A DNA stretch of 45,287 bases from CAKTOF01 sp964544345. Lineage in GTDB: Bacteria > Bacillota > Clostridia > Oscillospirales > Oscillospiraceae. Within the stretch, counting starts at the first letter, position 1. Each line of letters starts with the position of its first letter. The stretch covers positions 1-45,287 of the forward strand of contig CAZJBT010000001.1 of assembly GCA_964544345.1 (NCBI GenBank), written 5' to 3'. The notes beneath the pieces are model-generated. The model was not told the origin of the DNA, made no database searches, and was given only the letters and a program-made list of their open reading frames with translations. Below, piece by piece: positions 1 through 7,869 of the stretch. Position numbers and translations under genes: made by a program.

Positions 1-589
1 ACGGGTCCTCGAGGTCGAGGCCCTCGTGGCTCAGGTGCCACAGGTTCTTGTCCTTGGAGTAGTTCGTCTCGCGGTTGATCTTCAGCGGGACGTTGTGCGC
101 CTCGGCGTAGTCGATCTCCTCCTCGCGGCCCTTGATGTCCCACTCGCGCCACGGGGCGATGATCGGCATCTCCGGCGCGAAGCGCTTGATGGCCAGCTCG
201 AAGCGAACCTGGTCGTTGCCCTTACCGGTGCAGCCGTGCGCGATGGCGTCGGCGCCCTCGGCCTTGGCGATCTCGACGAGGCGCTTGGCGATGATCGGCC
301 GTGCGAACGCGGTGCCGAGCAGGTAGTCCTCGTACTTCGCGCCCATCATCATCGACGGGATGATGACGTCGTCGACCATCTCGTCGACGAGATCCTCGAT
401 GTACAGCTTCGACGCGCCGGTCTTGATGGCCTTCTCCTCGAGGCCGTCCAGCTCGTCGCCCTGGCCGACGTCGGCCGAGACGGCGATGACCTCACAATTG
501 TTGTAGTGCTCCTTGAGCCACGGGATGATAATGGAAGTGTCCAGGCCGCCGGAATATGCCAGAACGACCTTTTTGATCTCTTTCGCCAT
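1..589 (-). CDS. argG: Argininosuccinate synthase, N-terminal part (runs off the window)
   Basis: ArgG joins citrulline and aspartate using ATP to make argininosuccinate, the penultimate step of arginine synthesis in the cytoplasm. About 196 residues are visible; the 3' end lies beyond position 1. The ATP-binding P-loop SGGLDTS is at residues 13-19. The family motifs AHGCTGKGNDQVRFE and LWHLSHEGLDLEDP follow at the expected places. The start at 589 is preceded by GGAGGGGC at good spacing, and a sigma-A promoter lies at 633-661. argH is not visible; argF is in this window but 26 kb away, so the arginine genes are not one operon here. Identification is secure. Confidence 0.97.
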   Translation of the reverse strand, partial: MAKEIKKVVLAYSGGLDTSIIIPWLKEHYNNCEVIAVSADVGQGDELDGLEEKAIKTGASKLYIEDLVDEMVDDVIIPSMMMGAKYEDYLLGTAFARPIIAKRLVEIAKAEGADAIAHGCTGKGNDQVRFELAIKRFAPEMPIIAPWREWDIKGREEEIDYAEAHNVPLKINRETNYSKDKNLWHLSHEGLDLEDP

Positions 590-632
590 AGTAAAGCCCC
601 TCCAAAGACGGTTTATTTCTGATCGTGCGTAC

Positions 633-661
633 ATGATAGCACACGCCGCTCGGCGGCGCAA
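633..661 (-). promoter_or_regulatory. Sigma-A promoter of argG
   Basis: On the minus strand TTGCGC (661-656) and TATCAT (638-633) are separated by 17 bp. This gives a leader of roughly 35-40 nt before the argG start. No ArgR box was recognised with confidence. Confidence 0.6.
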
Positions 662-718
662 GCATCAAGTTGAATAAAAAACCGATATTCTCCCAGTGCG
701 AATTGGATAAATCGGCAT

Positions 719-755
719 AAAAAAGCGATATTCCGCATAAATATGCGGAATATCG
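719..755 (-). terminator. Rho-independent terminator after the nitroreductase gene
   Basis: Two 14-bp arms (726-739 and 742-755) form a perfect stem around a 2-nt centre. On the minus strand a run of six T follows (724-719). It ends the operon of AEC transporter, CoA-transferase and nitroreductase. Confidence 0.85.
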
Positions 756-769
756 AGAATATGATTGCG

Positions 770-1273
770 TCAGAGAGTCTCCCAGTGGACGAGCGTCGGA
801 TCATAGCGATCGTCAAACGTCTTTTCGCGCAGCTTATAGCCGAGCGTGATGGCTGCGAACGGCTCGAGATGGTCGGGGACGGAGAAGGTCTTGCGCAGAT
901 AGTCGATGCGCTCTCTCACCGGCCAGACGCCGAGCCATGCCGCGCCGAGTCCCTCCTCCTCGGCCTGCAGGAGCATGTTTTCCGCCGCGGCAGAGAGCGC
1001 CTCGACCCACCAAAGGCTCTCCTTTTCCTCGCGCGTGAAGTCGGCCAGCAGCACGATGACCGCCGGAGCCTTCGCAGCGCTCACGGAGAATTCACAGGTT
1101 TTCGAGACGGCCTCGCAGCGCGCGCGCTCGGTGAGCACGAGAAACTGCCACGGCCGCGCGTCCTTGCCGCTGGGCGCCTGCATTGCCGCGCGGAGAATTG
1201 CTTCGATTTTTTCCTTCTCCACCGGCCGGTCTTCAAACTTGCGGCAGGTTCGCCGCCTCATGATGCTGTTCAT
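770..1273 (-). CDS. Nitroreductase family FMN oxidoreductase
   Basis: A 167-residue protein of the short nitroreductase family, which uses FMN and NAD(P)H to reduce nitro groups, quinones or enone-like substrates as a cytoplasmic dimer. Visible family marks are the N-terminal RRRTCRKF phosphate-binding stretch, QAPSGKDARPWQF around residues 32-44, and GLGAAWLGVWP near residue 107. The start has AAGGAGGAATCC directly upstream. It lies 41 bp after the CoA-transferase gene with no promoter or terminator between, so it is probably the last gene of that operon. The substrate cannot be inferred. Confidence 0.9.
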   Translation of the reverse strand: MNSIMRRRTCRKFEDRPVEKEKIEAILRAAMQAPSGKDARPWQFLVLTERARCEAVSKTCEFSVSAAKAPAVIVLLADFTREEKESLWWVEALSAAAENMLLQAEEEGLGAAWLGVWPVRERIDYLRKTFSVPDHLEPFAAITLGYKLREKTFDDRYDPTLVHWETL

Positions 1274-1314
1274 TTGGATTCCTCCTTCTATCTATGAAAG
1301 GAAAGGGCGGCTCC

Positions 1315-2610
1315 TCAGCGGAGCATCAGCCGATCTGCTTCCTTTCTCAGCTCGGCGCGGAAATCGGGATGTGCGACGGCGATCAGATGGTCGACCCGGT
1401 CGCGGATAGAATAGCCGCGCAGCGCGGCGATGCCGTACTCGGTGACGACATAGTCGATCTCGTTGCGCGAAAGCGTGACGATGGAGCCGGGCGCAAGCTG
1501 TGCGGTGATCGACGAGACGGCGCCGTTCTTCTTCGTGGAGGCGAGCGCGATGATGTTGCGGCCGCCCCTCGCGTGCGTCGCGCCGATGGCCATGTCGGCC
1601 TGTCCGCCGGAGCCGGAGTACTGGCGCGAGCCGAGCGATTCCGAGCAGACCTGGCCGGTCAGGTCGATGGACAGCGCCGAGTTGATGGAGACAAAGTTGT
1701 CGTTTTGTGCCACGATCCGCGGATCGTTGACGTATTCGCCGCGCAGGATGCGGACGGCGGGGTTGCGGTCGATCATGTCGTAGAGCCGCTGGTCGCCGTA
1801 GGCAAACGTGCCGATGAGCTTGCCGGGATGGAGCGTCTTGCGCTTTCCGGTGAGCACGCCTGCTTCGACGAGGTCGACCATGGAGTTGGTGAGCATTTCC
1901 GAGTGGACGCCGAGGTCATGCTTGTCCATCAGCGAGAGCGCGGCGGCGTCCGGGATGCCGCCGATGCCGAGCTGGATCGTATCGCCGTCGCGGACGAGCG
2001 AGGCGATGTGCCGGCCGATCTCCATCTCCAGCTCGGACGGCGTGGAGCGCGCGAGCATCGGCACGGGCGTGGCGGCCTCGACGACGCAGGTCACGTCGCG
2101 GATGTGCAGCTCGGTGTCGCCGTAGGTGACAGGCAGATTCGGGTTGACCTGGACGATGACGCGGTCGGCCGCCTCGAGGTATGTCCGCTCGTGGATGAGA
2201 CACAGCGGGATGTGCAGGTAGCCGTGGGCGTCCATCGGCGTGGCCGCGGTCAGGAAGACGGTGCAGCCGTGCGTGCCGAGCCAGCGCCCCGCACCGTTGT
2301 GCAGGTCGCCGGGGTAGTAGTTCAGCAGTCCCCGGTCGTGCGCCGTGCGCGTCGGCCCCATCAGGAAGGTGATGTCGATGTCAAAATCGCGGCAGAACGC
2401 CGGGTCGGTCAGAAAGGCGTGCGGCACAAAGCACATCGGGGCGAACATTTTGCACTGGAGCTTTCCGGTCAGGCTGGGCAGCGCGTCAAAGAGCGCGGTC
2501 GGTTCGTTGGCGCACTGGCTCGTGCCGATCACGTCGCCGGTGTGGATGTACGAGAGAGCTTCTTCCATGGTGACGAGCTTGTCGCGGTACATCTGTTCAT
2601 ACTGGTTCAT
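1315..2610 (-). CDS. Acetyl-CoA hydrolase/transferase family CoA-transferase (4-hydroxybutyrate/butyrate CoA-transferase-like)
   Basis: A 431-residue CoA-transferase of the class that moves CoA between acetyl-CoA and another carboxylic acid through a glutamyl-CoA thioester. The likely catalytic Glu238 lies in GVHSEML. The oxyanion/CoA loop IQLGIGGIPDAA (212-223), the SRQYSGSGGQADMAIG segment and the C-terminal EYGIA motif are present. The length matches Cat2/AbfT-type 4-hydroxybutyrate CoA-transferases (about 430) slightly better than butyryl-CoA:acetate enzymes (about 447), but the substrate is not proven. I chose the start at 2610, not the longer frame, because AAGGAGACGATCCC stands before it and all homology begins there. 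It lies 17 bp downstream of the AEC transporter gene, so the transporter may move the acid substrate or product. Confidence 0.9.
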   Translation of the reverse strand: MNQYEQMYRDKLVTMEEALSYIHTGDVIGTSQCANEPTALFDALPSLTGKLQCKMFAPMCFVPHAFLTDPAFCRDFDIDITFLMGPTRTAHDRGLLNYYPGDLHNGAGRWLGTHGCTVFLTAATPMDAHGYLHIPLCLIHERTYLEAADRVIVQVNPNLPVTYGDTELHIRDVTCVVEAATPVPMLARSTPSELEMEIGRHIASLVRDGDTIQLGIGGIPDAAALSLMDKHDLGVHSEMLTNSMVDLVEAGVLTGKRKTLHPGKLIGTFAYGDQRLYDMIDRNPAVRILRGEYVNDPRIVAQNDNFVSINSALSIDLTGQVCSESLGSRQYSGSGGQADMAIGATHARGGRNIIALASTKKNGAVSSITAQLAPGSIVTLSRNEIDYVVTEYGIAALRGYSIRDRVDHLIAVAHPDFRAELRKEADRLMLR

Positions 2611-2627
2611 TGGGATCGTCTCCTTCC

Positions 2628-3581
2628 TTATCCGATCAGCGAGAGGCCGAGCGACACCAGCGGCAGCGTGATCAGGCATGCGATGGTGGTCATCATGACG
2701 GCGCACACGGCATAGCCGCCGTCGGAGCCATTGTTCTTCGAGAGCATCGCCACGATGTTGATGCCGGGCAGGCCGGTCAGGAACGCCATGGTGCCGGCCA
2801 TGTCGGCCGGGACGCGGCAGAGCCGCATGATCAGGTAGAAAACGATGGGCGCGATCACCATTTTCAGGCCGATCTCGGCGTATAGCTCCCTGCATTTGAG
2901 CACTGGGCGCACGTTGGTCAGCGAGAGCATGCCGCCGATGTAGATGAGCGAGATCGGCATCGACGCGCTGCCGAGCTTGCTCAGCGCCGTGGTGACGACG
3001 CTCGGCAGGTGCAGATCGAGCAGGACGAGCAGCGTGCCAAGCAGAATGGCGACGAGCGCGGGACTGAGCACGTTCTTCAGACCCTTGAGCGAGACCTTCT
3101 GTCTCGGCGTGCCCGGCTCGCGCGCGGGCTGTGTCAGCGTCACGCCGTAAGTCCAGAACAGGCTCTGATCAAAAATGGTGAACAGCGCGATGTACAGCAG
3201 CGCCGTATCCGGATAAAGCTCGGTGACGAGCGGGATGCCCATGAAGCCGACGTTGCCGAACATTGTGATGGCGCAGAACACCTTCCTGCGGTTGCCGGTC
3301 AGGTGAAAGACGCGGACGAGCAGCGCCCCGATCAGGAACAACAGCACATAGAGCGCGATGGTCAGCGGAATGACGAGCAGGCTCTCCTTCAAGCCCGCGC
3401 GCGTGGCGCCCTCGGCGGTGTTGATAAAGATGAACGCGGGCAGCAGCACGCGCATGACGAGCTTTGACACGCTTGCAAGCGAGCGCTCGTCAAGGATCTT
3501 GGTCTTGACTGTGATGATGCCGGTCGCGATCAGCAAAAAAAAGATGCCGATCTGCGTCAGAACAATAAAAAACTGATCCAT
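2628..3581 (-). CDS. AEC family transporter
   Basis: A 317-residue integral membrane protein of the auxin efflux carrier family, with about ten hydrophobic segments in the two five-helix blocks usual for the family. Members move organic anions such as malate or other carboxylates across the cytoplasmic membrane. It is the first gene of an operon with the CoA-transferase and nitroreductase. The start at 3581 is chosen because CGGAGGAAGAGT precedes it; an in-frame ATG 54 bp upstream lacks a site. A consensus promoter lies at 3647-3675. A role in carboxylate uptake or export for the neighbouring CoA-transferase is inference. Confidence 0.9.
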   Translation of the reverse strand: MDQFFIVLTQIGIFFLLIATGIITVKTKILDERSLASVSKLVMRVLLPAFIFINTAEGATRAGLKESLLVIPLTIALYVLLFLIGALLVRVFHLTGNRRKVFCAITMFGNVGFMGIPLVTELYPDTALLYIALFTIFDQSLFWTYGVTLTQPAREPGTPRQKVSLKGLKNVLSPALVAILLGTLLVLLDLHLPSVVTTALSKLGSASMPISLIYIGGMLSLTNVRPVLKCRELYAEIGLKMVIAPIVFYLIMRLCRVPADMAGTMAFLTGLPGINIVAMLSKNNGSDGGYAVCAVMMTTIACLITLPLVSLGLSLIG

Positions 3582-3646
3582 ACTCTTCCTCCGAACAGAA
3601 AAAACCACCGCTCCGCGCTGCGGAGGGCGAAACACGTATCCATCTT

Positions 3647-3675
3647 ATGATACCGTCCCGCCCCAAACCTGTCAA
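3647..3675 (-). promoter_or_regulatory. Sigma-A promoter of the AEC / CoA-transferase / nitroreductase operon
   Basis: Minus strand TTGACA (3675-3670), 17-bp spacer and TATCAT (3652-3647), about 65 bp upstream of the AEC start. A strong match. Confidence 0.75.
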
Positions 3676-3731
3676 CCGCCCGAGGAAGAAAAAACGCCCA
3701 GATCCGCGCCGGGTCGGAAGAGAAAATAAGC

Positions 3732-3770
3732 GCAAAGCCCGCCCCGCGCAGAAGGCGGGGCGGGCTTTGC
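3732..3770 (-). terminator. Terminator after the SpoIIQ-like gene
   Basis: A 16-bp GC-rich stem (3732-3747 with 3755-3770) with a 7-nt loop lies just 3' of the peptidase gene. On the minus strand it is followed by a short T-rich stretch, GCTTATTTTCT. Confidence 0.7.
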
Positions 3771-3795
3771 CATGGGAGGAGAACAAAACGCAGCT

Positions 3796-4554
3796 TCAGG
3801 AGAGAAAGTCTTCCGGATCGGTCGGCTCGATGCCGTACCAGACCTCAAAGTGCAGATGCGGCGTGTCCGCGCACTCAGCGATGGCCGTGTCGCCGACCGC
3901 GCCGATGACCGTGCCGGCTGCGACCGTGTCGCCCACGTTGACGAGCGCCGTTTCCGTCAGATTGGAGTAGACGGTGCGGTAGCCGCCGGAATGCGTGATC
4001 TCCACGGTCGAGCCGTAGAATTCATCGTTGTAGACGGCGGATACGGTGCCGGCCTTGGCGGCAAGCACCTGCGCGCCGGCCTGGGCGGCGATGTCGATGC
4101 CGTTATGCACGCGCCAGTCGGCCATCGTTTCGCTGTAGACGAGCGCGTCCATGCTGTAGGCCTTCTGCGTCGCGCCCGAGAGCGGACGGATGACGGTTTC
4201 CGCCGCGATCTGGCCGACCTCGGCGTCGGTCATGGCCGTCACGGCGGTGTCCTGCTGCCCGGCGCTGGCAGTGTCAGCGGCAGGCTCATCCGCCGCTGCG
4301 GTGGTCTCCGCGTCGTCCTCCGGCGTTTTGGCCGTGAGCGGCACGTCGAGCGTGGGGCTGTCCGCAGCGGCGGACAGCTCGGTCGAGAGTGTGTCCGAGG
4401 GAGTCCGACTGGCGGAGATGGCGGTTCGGATGAAAACATAGCCCGAGATTCCAACTGCAACGATGCAGAGGAACAGGACTATGTAATAGCCCTTTTCCTT
4501 CAGCATCTTTTTGGCCGCCTCGAGCGGTTTGCGGCCGTTTTGGTTGTTTGGCAT
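3796..4554 (-). CDS. spoIIQ: M23 family metallopeptidase, SpoIIQ-like sporulation protein
   Basis: A 252-residue membrane-anchored LytM-domain protein. One transmembrane segment spans about residues 24-44. A low-complexity Ala/Asp/Thr linker (50-115) leads to the M23 domain (120-250). The zinc ligands appear complete: His150 and Asp154 in HNGID, and the PHLHFEV motif (His233, His235). Clostridial SpoIIQ has the same layout and may keep its metal site, unlike the Bacillus protein. SpoIIQ works in the forespore membrane with SpoIIIAH during engulfment. The start at 4554 follows GGAGGTGCA. An upstream ATG at 4575 would fall before the predicted transcription start of the sigma-F-like promoter. 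Other M23 envelope peptidases remain possible. Confidence 0.75.
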   Translation of the reverse strand: MPNNQNGRKPLEAAKKMLKEKGYYIVLFLCIVAVGISGYVFIRTAISASRTPSDTLSTELSAAADSPTLDVPLTAKTPEDDAETTAAADEPAADTASAGQQDTAVTAMTDAEVGQIAAETVIRPLSGATQKAYSMDALVYSETMADWRVHNGIDIAAQAGAQVLAAKAGTVSAVYNDEFYGSTVEITHSGGYRTVYSNLTETALVNVGDTVAAGTVIGAVGDTAIAECADTPHLHFEVWYGIEPTDPEDFLS

Positions 4555-4575
4555 GGTAAATGCACCTCCGAGCAT

Positions 4576-4605
4576 CAGTATTGCCCGGAATTGGCCAAAA
4601 TAAAC
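4576..4605 (-). promoter_or_regulatory. Sigma-F-like forespore promoter of the SpoIIQ-like gene
   Basis: The minus strand reads GTTTA (4605-4601), 15 bp, then GGCAATACTG (4585-4576). This fits the known sigma-F consensus GYWTA-N15-GGNRANANTW at all but the last base. The ribosome binding site starts about at the expected transcription start, so the leader would be very short. Confidence 0.6.
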
Positions 4606-4652
4606 AAAACATGGAAAAAATCAGACAGACCGGAAGGAATTTTACGGCAAAT

Positions 4653-4677
4653 AAAAAAGCGGCCCGGCCGGGCCCGC
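4653..4677 (-). terminator. Terminator of queH
   Basis: A GC stem (4659-4677, core GCCCGG/CCGGGC) is followed on the minus strand by TTTTTT (4658-4653). A 35-bp remnant of the structured repeat lies between the queH stop and this hairpin. Confidence 0.8.
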
Positions 4678-4712
4678 TTGAGACTGTCAAAGAACGCCGA
4701 CGGCGTCTGCCT
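4678..4712 (-). repeat. Remnant of the terminator-associated structured repeat
   Basis: The bases after the queH hairpin (plus strand) read TTGAGACTGTCAAAGAACGCC and continue with a decayed hairpin arm. This is the same terminus as in the complete copies at 18860, 30988, 34959 and 45231. The rest of the element is missing and only one terminator hairpin remains, on the T-tract side. Confidence 0.6.
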
Positions 4713-5261
4713 TCATGGAATGATTTTTTTCTGCTTCAGATACCGCTCCTCCTCGGAGAAGACGCAGCCGCAGTATTTCTGCATGTAGAAGCCCAGCTCT
4801 CTTGCGCGTTCCTGGCCGGCGCGAAAGAGCGGACGGAAATCGCGGTAGAGAAACTCCACGCCGTAGGTCGCGGCGGCGCGCTCGGCGACCGCGCGCATCA
4901 GATCGTGCTTCTGGTACGGGCTGATGAACAGGCTGGAGGTGAAGCTGTCGAAGCCGCGCGCCGCAGCCTGCTGCGCCGCCTCGTAGAGCCGCAGCTCGTA
5001 GCAGCGGATGCAGCGGCCCGCGATATCGCCGGCGACCGCGCGAACGAACGGGCGCAGGCCATAGTCGTTTTGCTCGAGCAGCGGCAGCCCGATCGACTGC
5101 GCATATTCGCGCACCGTATTGCGGCGGGCGCGGTACTCCGTGAACGGGTGGATATTCGGATTGTACCAAAAGCCCGTCACGTCCAGTCCCTCGCCGCGGA
5201 GAAGGTCGATGCACTGGTTCGCGCAGGGCGCGCAGCAGATGTGGAGCAGCGTGTTGGCCAT
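4713..5261 (-). CDS. queH: Epoxyqueuosine reductase QueH
   Basis: QueH (DUF208) reduces epoxyqueuosine in tRNA to queuosine, the last step of the pathway, and replaces QueG in many anaerobes. The 182-residue protein has every conserved cysteine: HICCAPC (Cys9, Cys10, Cys13), RCIRCYELR (Cys84, Cys87) and YCGC (Cys164, Cys166). The start at 5261 is chosen over a longer frame because GGAGGTGCATCCC precedes it and homology starts there. It is a single-gene unit with its own promoter (5288-5316) and terminator. No other queuosine gene is in the window. Confidence 0.95.
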   Translation of the reverse strand: MANTLLHICCAPCANQCIDLLRGEGLDVTGFWYNPNIHPFTEYRARRNTVREYAQSIGLPLLEQNDYGLRPFVRAVAGDIAGRCIRCYELRLYEAAQQAAARGFDSFTSSLFISPYQKHDLMRAVAERAAATYGVEFLYRDFRPLFRAGQERARELGFYMQKYCGCVFSEEERYLKQKKIIP

Positions 5262-5287
5262 GGGATGCACCTCCAGATGATATCGCC

Positions 5288-5316
5288 ATTCTAGCGCATG
5301 GCGGGCGCAAATGCAA
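5288..5316 (-). promoter_or_regulatory. Sigma-A promoter of queH
   Basis: Minus strand TTGCAT (5316-5311), 17-bp spacer, TAGAAT (5293-5288), about 27 bp upstream of the queH start. Confidence 0.7.
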
Positions 5317-5325
5317 GAGGCCGCG

Positions 5326-5361
5326 AAAAACGCGGCTCCGGAAGGAGCTTCCGGAGCCGCG
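5326..5361 (-). terminator. Terminator of the acidic lipoprotein gene
   Basis: A 14-bp stem (5331-5344 with 5348-5361) and 3-nt loop, followed on the minus strand by TTTTT (5330-5326). Confidence 0.85.
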
Positions 5362-5372
5362 CAGGGAATCAA

Positions 5373-6749
5373 TCAGCGGATGGAGATGGTCATGCTCAGT
5401 TTCCCTAACGCGTCAAACGCCTCGTCTGCGGATGCCTCAGTGCCGTAGTGCATGCAAATAATGACACACGCCTGGTCGCCGATCAGTGTGGAAAGAGAGC
5501 CGATCACAACCCTCGAGCTGCCGTCCGTGGCAAAGAATTCGGTCACATACCACTCCTGATCGGCAAAGGTGGAGAAGTAGCTGTCGGAGGTTCCGCCCTC
5601 GTAGTCTTCGTACTGGTCGGCGACCTCGGCGTCGATAGCGTCAGCCAGGTCAGTAAGCGACGCGGCCGGAATGTCGGCCTTCGCCCCCATCGCGGCGGCC
5701 AGCACTGTGACGTTGTCTTCTGAATCCACGTACTGAACCACGTAGTTTGAGCTGTCGGATTCGGTGGAGAATTCGGACTCAGCGTTCCACTCGACCGGCA
5801 CCTCGGCCTGGATGCTGACGCCGCCGAACTCTGCGATGGTGGTGAGGTCGGTGTTGCCGGACAGACCCGCGGACGTGGACGTACCGGAGCCGCTGCTCGT
5901 GCCGGTGCTCGGGTCATAGGTGTACGGATCGTCCACGGAGAAGTAGTCGACCAGCACGATGTAATCGCCGTCCTGGCTGTAGAAGCGAAGCTCGCCGTCC
6001 ACCTTCGCAGCGGTGAAGGCCATCGTATCGCCGTTGTCCTGGTTGGTGAGGTCATAGACGCCGCCGCCGCGCTCGGAAACGTCCATCGTGGCCGACGGCT
6101 CGCCGTCCGCGTCATAAATGTAGAAGGTGCTGCCCCAGCAGTCCATCTCGCCTACGAATTCGCCCTCGAGCCAGCAGTAGTAATCGCCCCAGGTGTCGAG
6201 CGCGTCCTCGTCGCCCTCAATGCCCGCGGGGGTCAAAGGCTCGTTGTCCGAATCGCCGTCGTCGGGCGTGTCGCCGGTATCGGGGGAGGAAGGCTCATCG
6301 TCCGGGGGAGTCTGGTCGTCTGCCGGAGGCTCGTTGGAGGAGGTGTCGTCCTCGTCGTCCGCATAGCCCGGGATGTCCTCCTCGTCGATCTCCTCAAGCC
6401 GATAAACGTCACCATCTTCACTGGTCGTGAGCGTCAGCTCGCCGTCGTCGTCCTCGTCAACATAGAAAGCTTCGTCGTCGTCGATCAGGTAAACGGTGGC
6501 GTCGGAATCGTATTCATACTCATAGACCTTGTCAAGCTCGCCGTCTTTGTCGTAGGCGGTCAGCTCGCTTTTGGTGAGGATCAGATAGCCGGCGAGATCG
6601 TCGTCCTCATCATAGGCCTCATACGCGCCGCGGCTGAGCTTGACATGCTCGGCGGACTTTTTGGGTTCCTCCTTGCCGCCGCAGCCGGCCAGCATGGCGC
6701 AGACCATGGCGAGGGCGAGGAGCAGGGCTAGAATGCGCTTTGTTTTCAT
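5373..6749 (-). CDS. Acidic lipoprotein of unknown function
   Basis: A 458-residue exported protein. The first 25 residues are a lipoprotein signal with lipobox LAGC. The mature N-terminal half is very rich in Asp and Glu, with runs such as DEDDD, and contains short blocks on the pattern YDEDGDL..YEYEYDSD. A Pro/Asp/Thr-rich linker follows (about residues 140-175). The C-terminal third (from about 305) looks like a separate globular domain with the phrase GVSIQAEVPVEWNAE. The start at 6749 is preferred to an ATG 6 bp upstream because AGAGGA is then 7 nt away. The acidity suggests cation binding, but no family is recognised. Confidence 0.8.
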   Translation of the reverse strand: MKTKRILALLLALAMVCAMLAGCGGKEEPKKSAEHVKLSRGAYEAYDEDDDLAGYLILTKSELTAYDKDGELDKVYEYEYDSDATVYLIDDDEAFYVDEDDDGELTLTTSEDGDVYRLEEIDEEDIPGYADDEDDTSSNEPPADDQTPPDDEPSSPDTGDTPDDGDSDNEPLTPAGIEGDEDALDTWGDYYCWLEGEFVGEMDCWGSTFYIYDADGEPSATMDVSERGGGVYDLTNQDNGDTMAFTAAKVDGELRFYSQDGDYIVLVDYFSVDDPYTYDPSTGTSSGSGTSTSAGLSGNTDLTTIAEFGGVSIQAEVPVEWNAESEFSTESDSSNYVVQYVDSEDNVTVLAAAMGAKADIPAASLTDLADAIDAEVADQYEDYEGGTSDSYFSTFADQEWYVTEFFATDGSSRVVIGSLSTLIGDQACVIICMHYGTEASADEAFDALGKLSMTISIR

Positions 6750-6870
6750 GTACATATCCTCTTTCTGCTATAATTTGGCGCAGCGTCGGCGCCGCACGGC
6801 AGGCTAACCTGGGTGCGGAGCGCAGGAGCGGAATACCCGCGCATGCCGGGGCCGCAATTTGGCTGGGAAG

Positions 6871-6899
6871 ATTGTAACACATTTTTCCACCGGTAGCAA
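6871..6899 (-). promoter_or_regulatory. Sigma-A promoter of the acidic lipoprotein gene
   Basis: Minus strand TTGCTA (6899-6894), 17-bp spacer, TACAAT (6876-6871). It predicts a leader of about 115 nt, GC-rich, in which I see no known motif. Confidence 0.65.
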
Positions 6900-6928
6900 G
6901 TCTCAATTGAGAGCCTTTTCCTGCCTGG

Positions 6929-6968
6929 AAAAAGATGACGCCGCGCCTGAAAAAGCAGGCGCGGCGTC
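6929..6968 (-). terminator. Terminator of the rnf operon
   Basis: A 13-bp stem (6937-6949 with 6956-6968) lies just after the rnfB stop, and ATCTTTTTCC follows on the minus strand. Confidence 0.85.
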
Positions 6969-6974
6969 GTGGGA

Positions 6975-7856
6975 TCACTTGGAGGCGTCGTTCAGCGCCG
7001 GATCGTGCGGCGCATAGACGTCGTCACAGGGGTTGTCGTCCGGCTCGTTGCCAGGGCCGCCGGCGGCAGTCGGGGCGAGGAAGTGGATCAGCCCGCGCGG
7101 GCACTTGGCCGCACACGCGCCGCAGCCGACGCACTTGTCGTAATCGATGACGGCTACGTTATCGATGACGTGGACGGCGTCGTGCGGACAGGCGCGCTCG
7201 CACAGTCTGCAGCCGAGACAGCCGTAGTCGCAGGCTTTGCGCGTCTGCGGACCCTTGTCGCGGTTCGAGCACGAGACGGTGACTGCGGCGCCGTAGGGGA
7301 TCGGCACGATGATGTTGCGCGGGCATGCGCGCGCGCAGGCCAGGCAGCCTGTGCACCGCTCCGGGTCGACGACGGCATGGCCGTCGATGAGCGCGATCGC
7401 GCCGTACTCGCACGCCTTTGTGCAGTTGCCGAAGCCGAGACAGCCGTACTGGCAGACGGTGGGGCCGTTGCCGGCGGCGCGCATGGCGGCCATGCAGTCG
7501 GGGATGCCCTCGTACTCGGCCTTGAGCTTGCGATCGCGGCCGACGCAGCGGACGAACGCGACCTGCCGCGCGACCTCGACCGGCTCGACGCCGAGGATCT
7601 CCGCCATTTTGGCCGCGACCTCGTTGCCGCCGGAGGCGCACAGGCCGATCTCGGCCTCGCCCGCGAGCACCGCTTTGGCGTAGGCCGAGCAGCCGGCGTA
7701 GCCGCAGCCGCCGCAGTTCGCGCCGGGCAGCGCGGCGATCAGCGGCTCAAGCCGCTCGTCCTGCGGGACATAGAACTTCTTCGAGGCGACCGCCAGCACC
7801 AGGCCGAACAAGAGGCCGAGCGCGGCGAGCACCAAAATCGCGTATAGGATCGTCAT
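6975..7856 (-). CDS. rnfB: Rnf electron transport complex subunit B (Fe-S)
   Basis: RnfB takes electrons from reduced ferredoxin and passes them into the Rnf pump. The 293-residue protein starts with one membrane helix (about 4-25). A 4Fe-4S binding domain follows with Cys48, Cys51, Cys56 and Cys73 (CGGCGYAGC). After it come three ferredoxin-like regions: YGCLGFGNCTKACEYGA, CTGCLACARACPRN, then CLGCRLCERACPHDA and CVGCGACAAKCPRGL. A short Asp/Pro-rich tail ends the protein. The start has GAGGAGGGC upstream. It is the last gene of the rnfCDGEAB operon, 13 bp after rnfA. The high cysteine content is usual for clostridial RnfB. Confidence 0.97.
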   Translation of the reverse strand: MTILYAILVLAALGLLFGLVLAVASKKFYVPQDERLEPLIAALPGANCGGCGYAGCSAYAKAVLAGEAEIGLCASGGNEVAAKMAEILGVEPVEVARQVAFVRCVGRDRKLKAEYEGIPDCMAAMRAAGNGPTVCQYGCLGFGNCTKACEYGAIALIDGHAVVDPERCTGCLACARACPRNIIVPIPYGAAVTVSCSNRDKGPQTRKACDYGCLGCRLCERACPHDAVHVIDNVAVIDYDKCVGCGACAAKCPRGLIHFLAPTAAGGPGNEPDDNPCDDVYAPHDPALNDASK

Positions 7857-7869
7857 ATCGTTGCCCTCC

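Noticed and set aside
26..622. Long plus-strand open frame at the window start
   Set aside because: It is the antisense shadow of argG; the minus strand encodes the conserved SGGLDTS and AHGCTGKGNDQ motifs.
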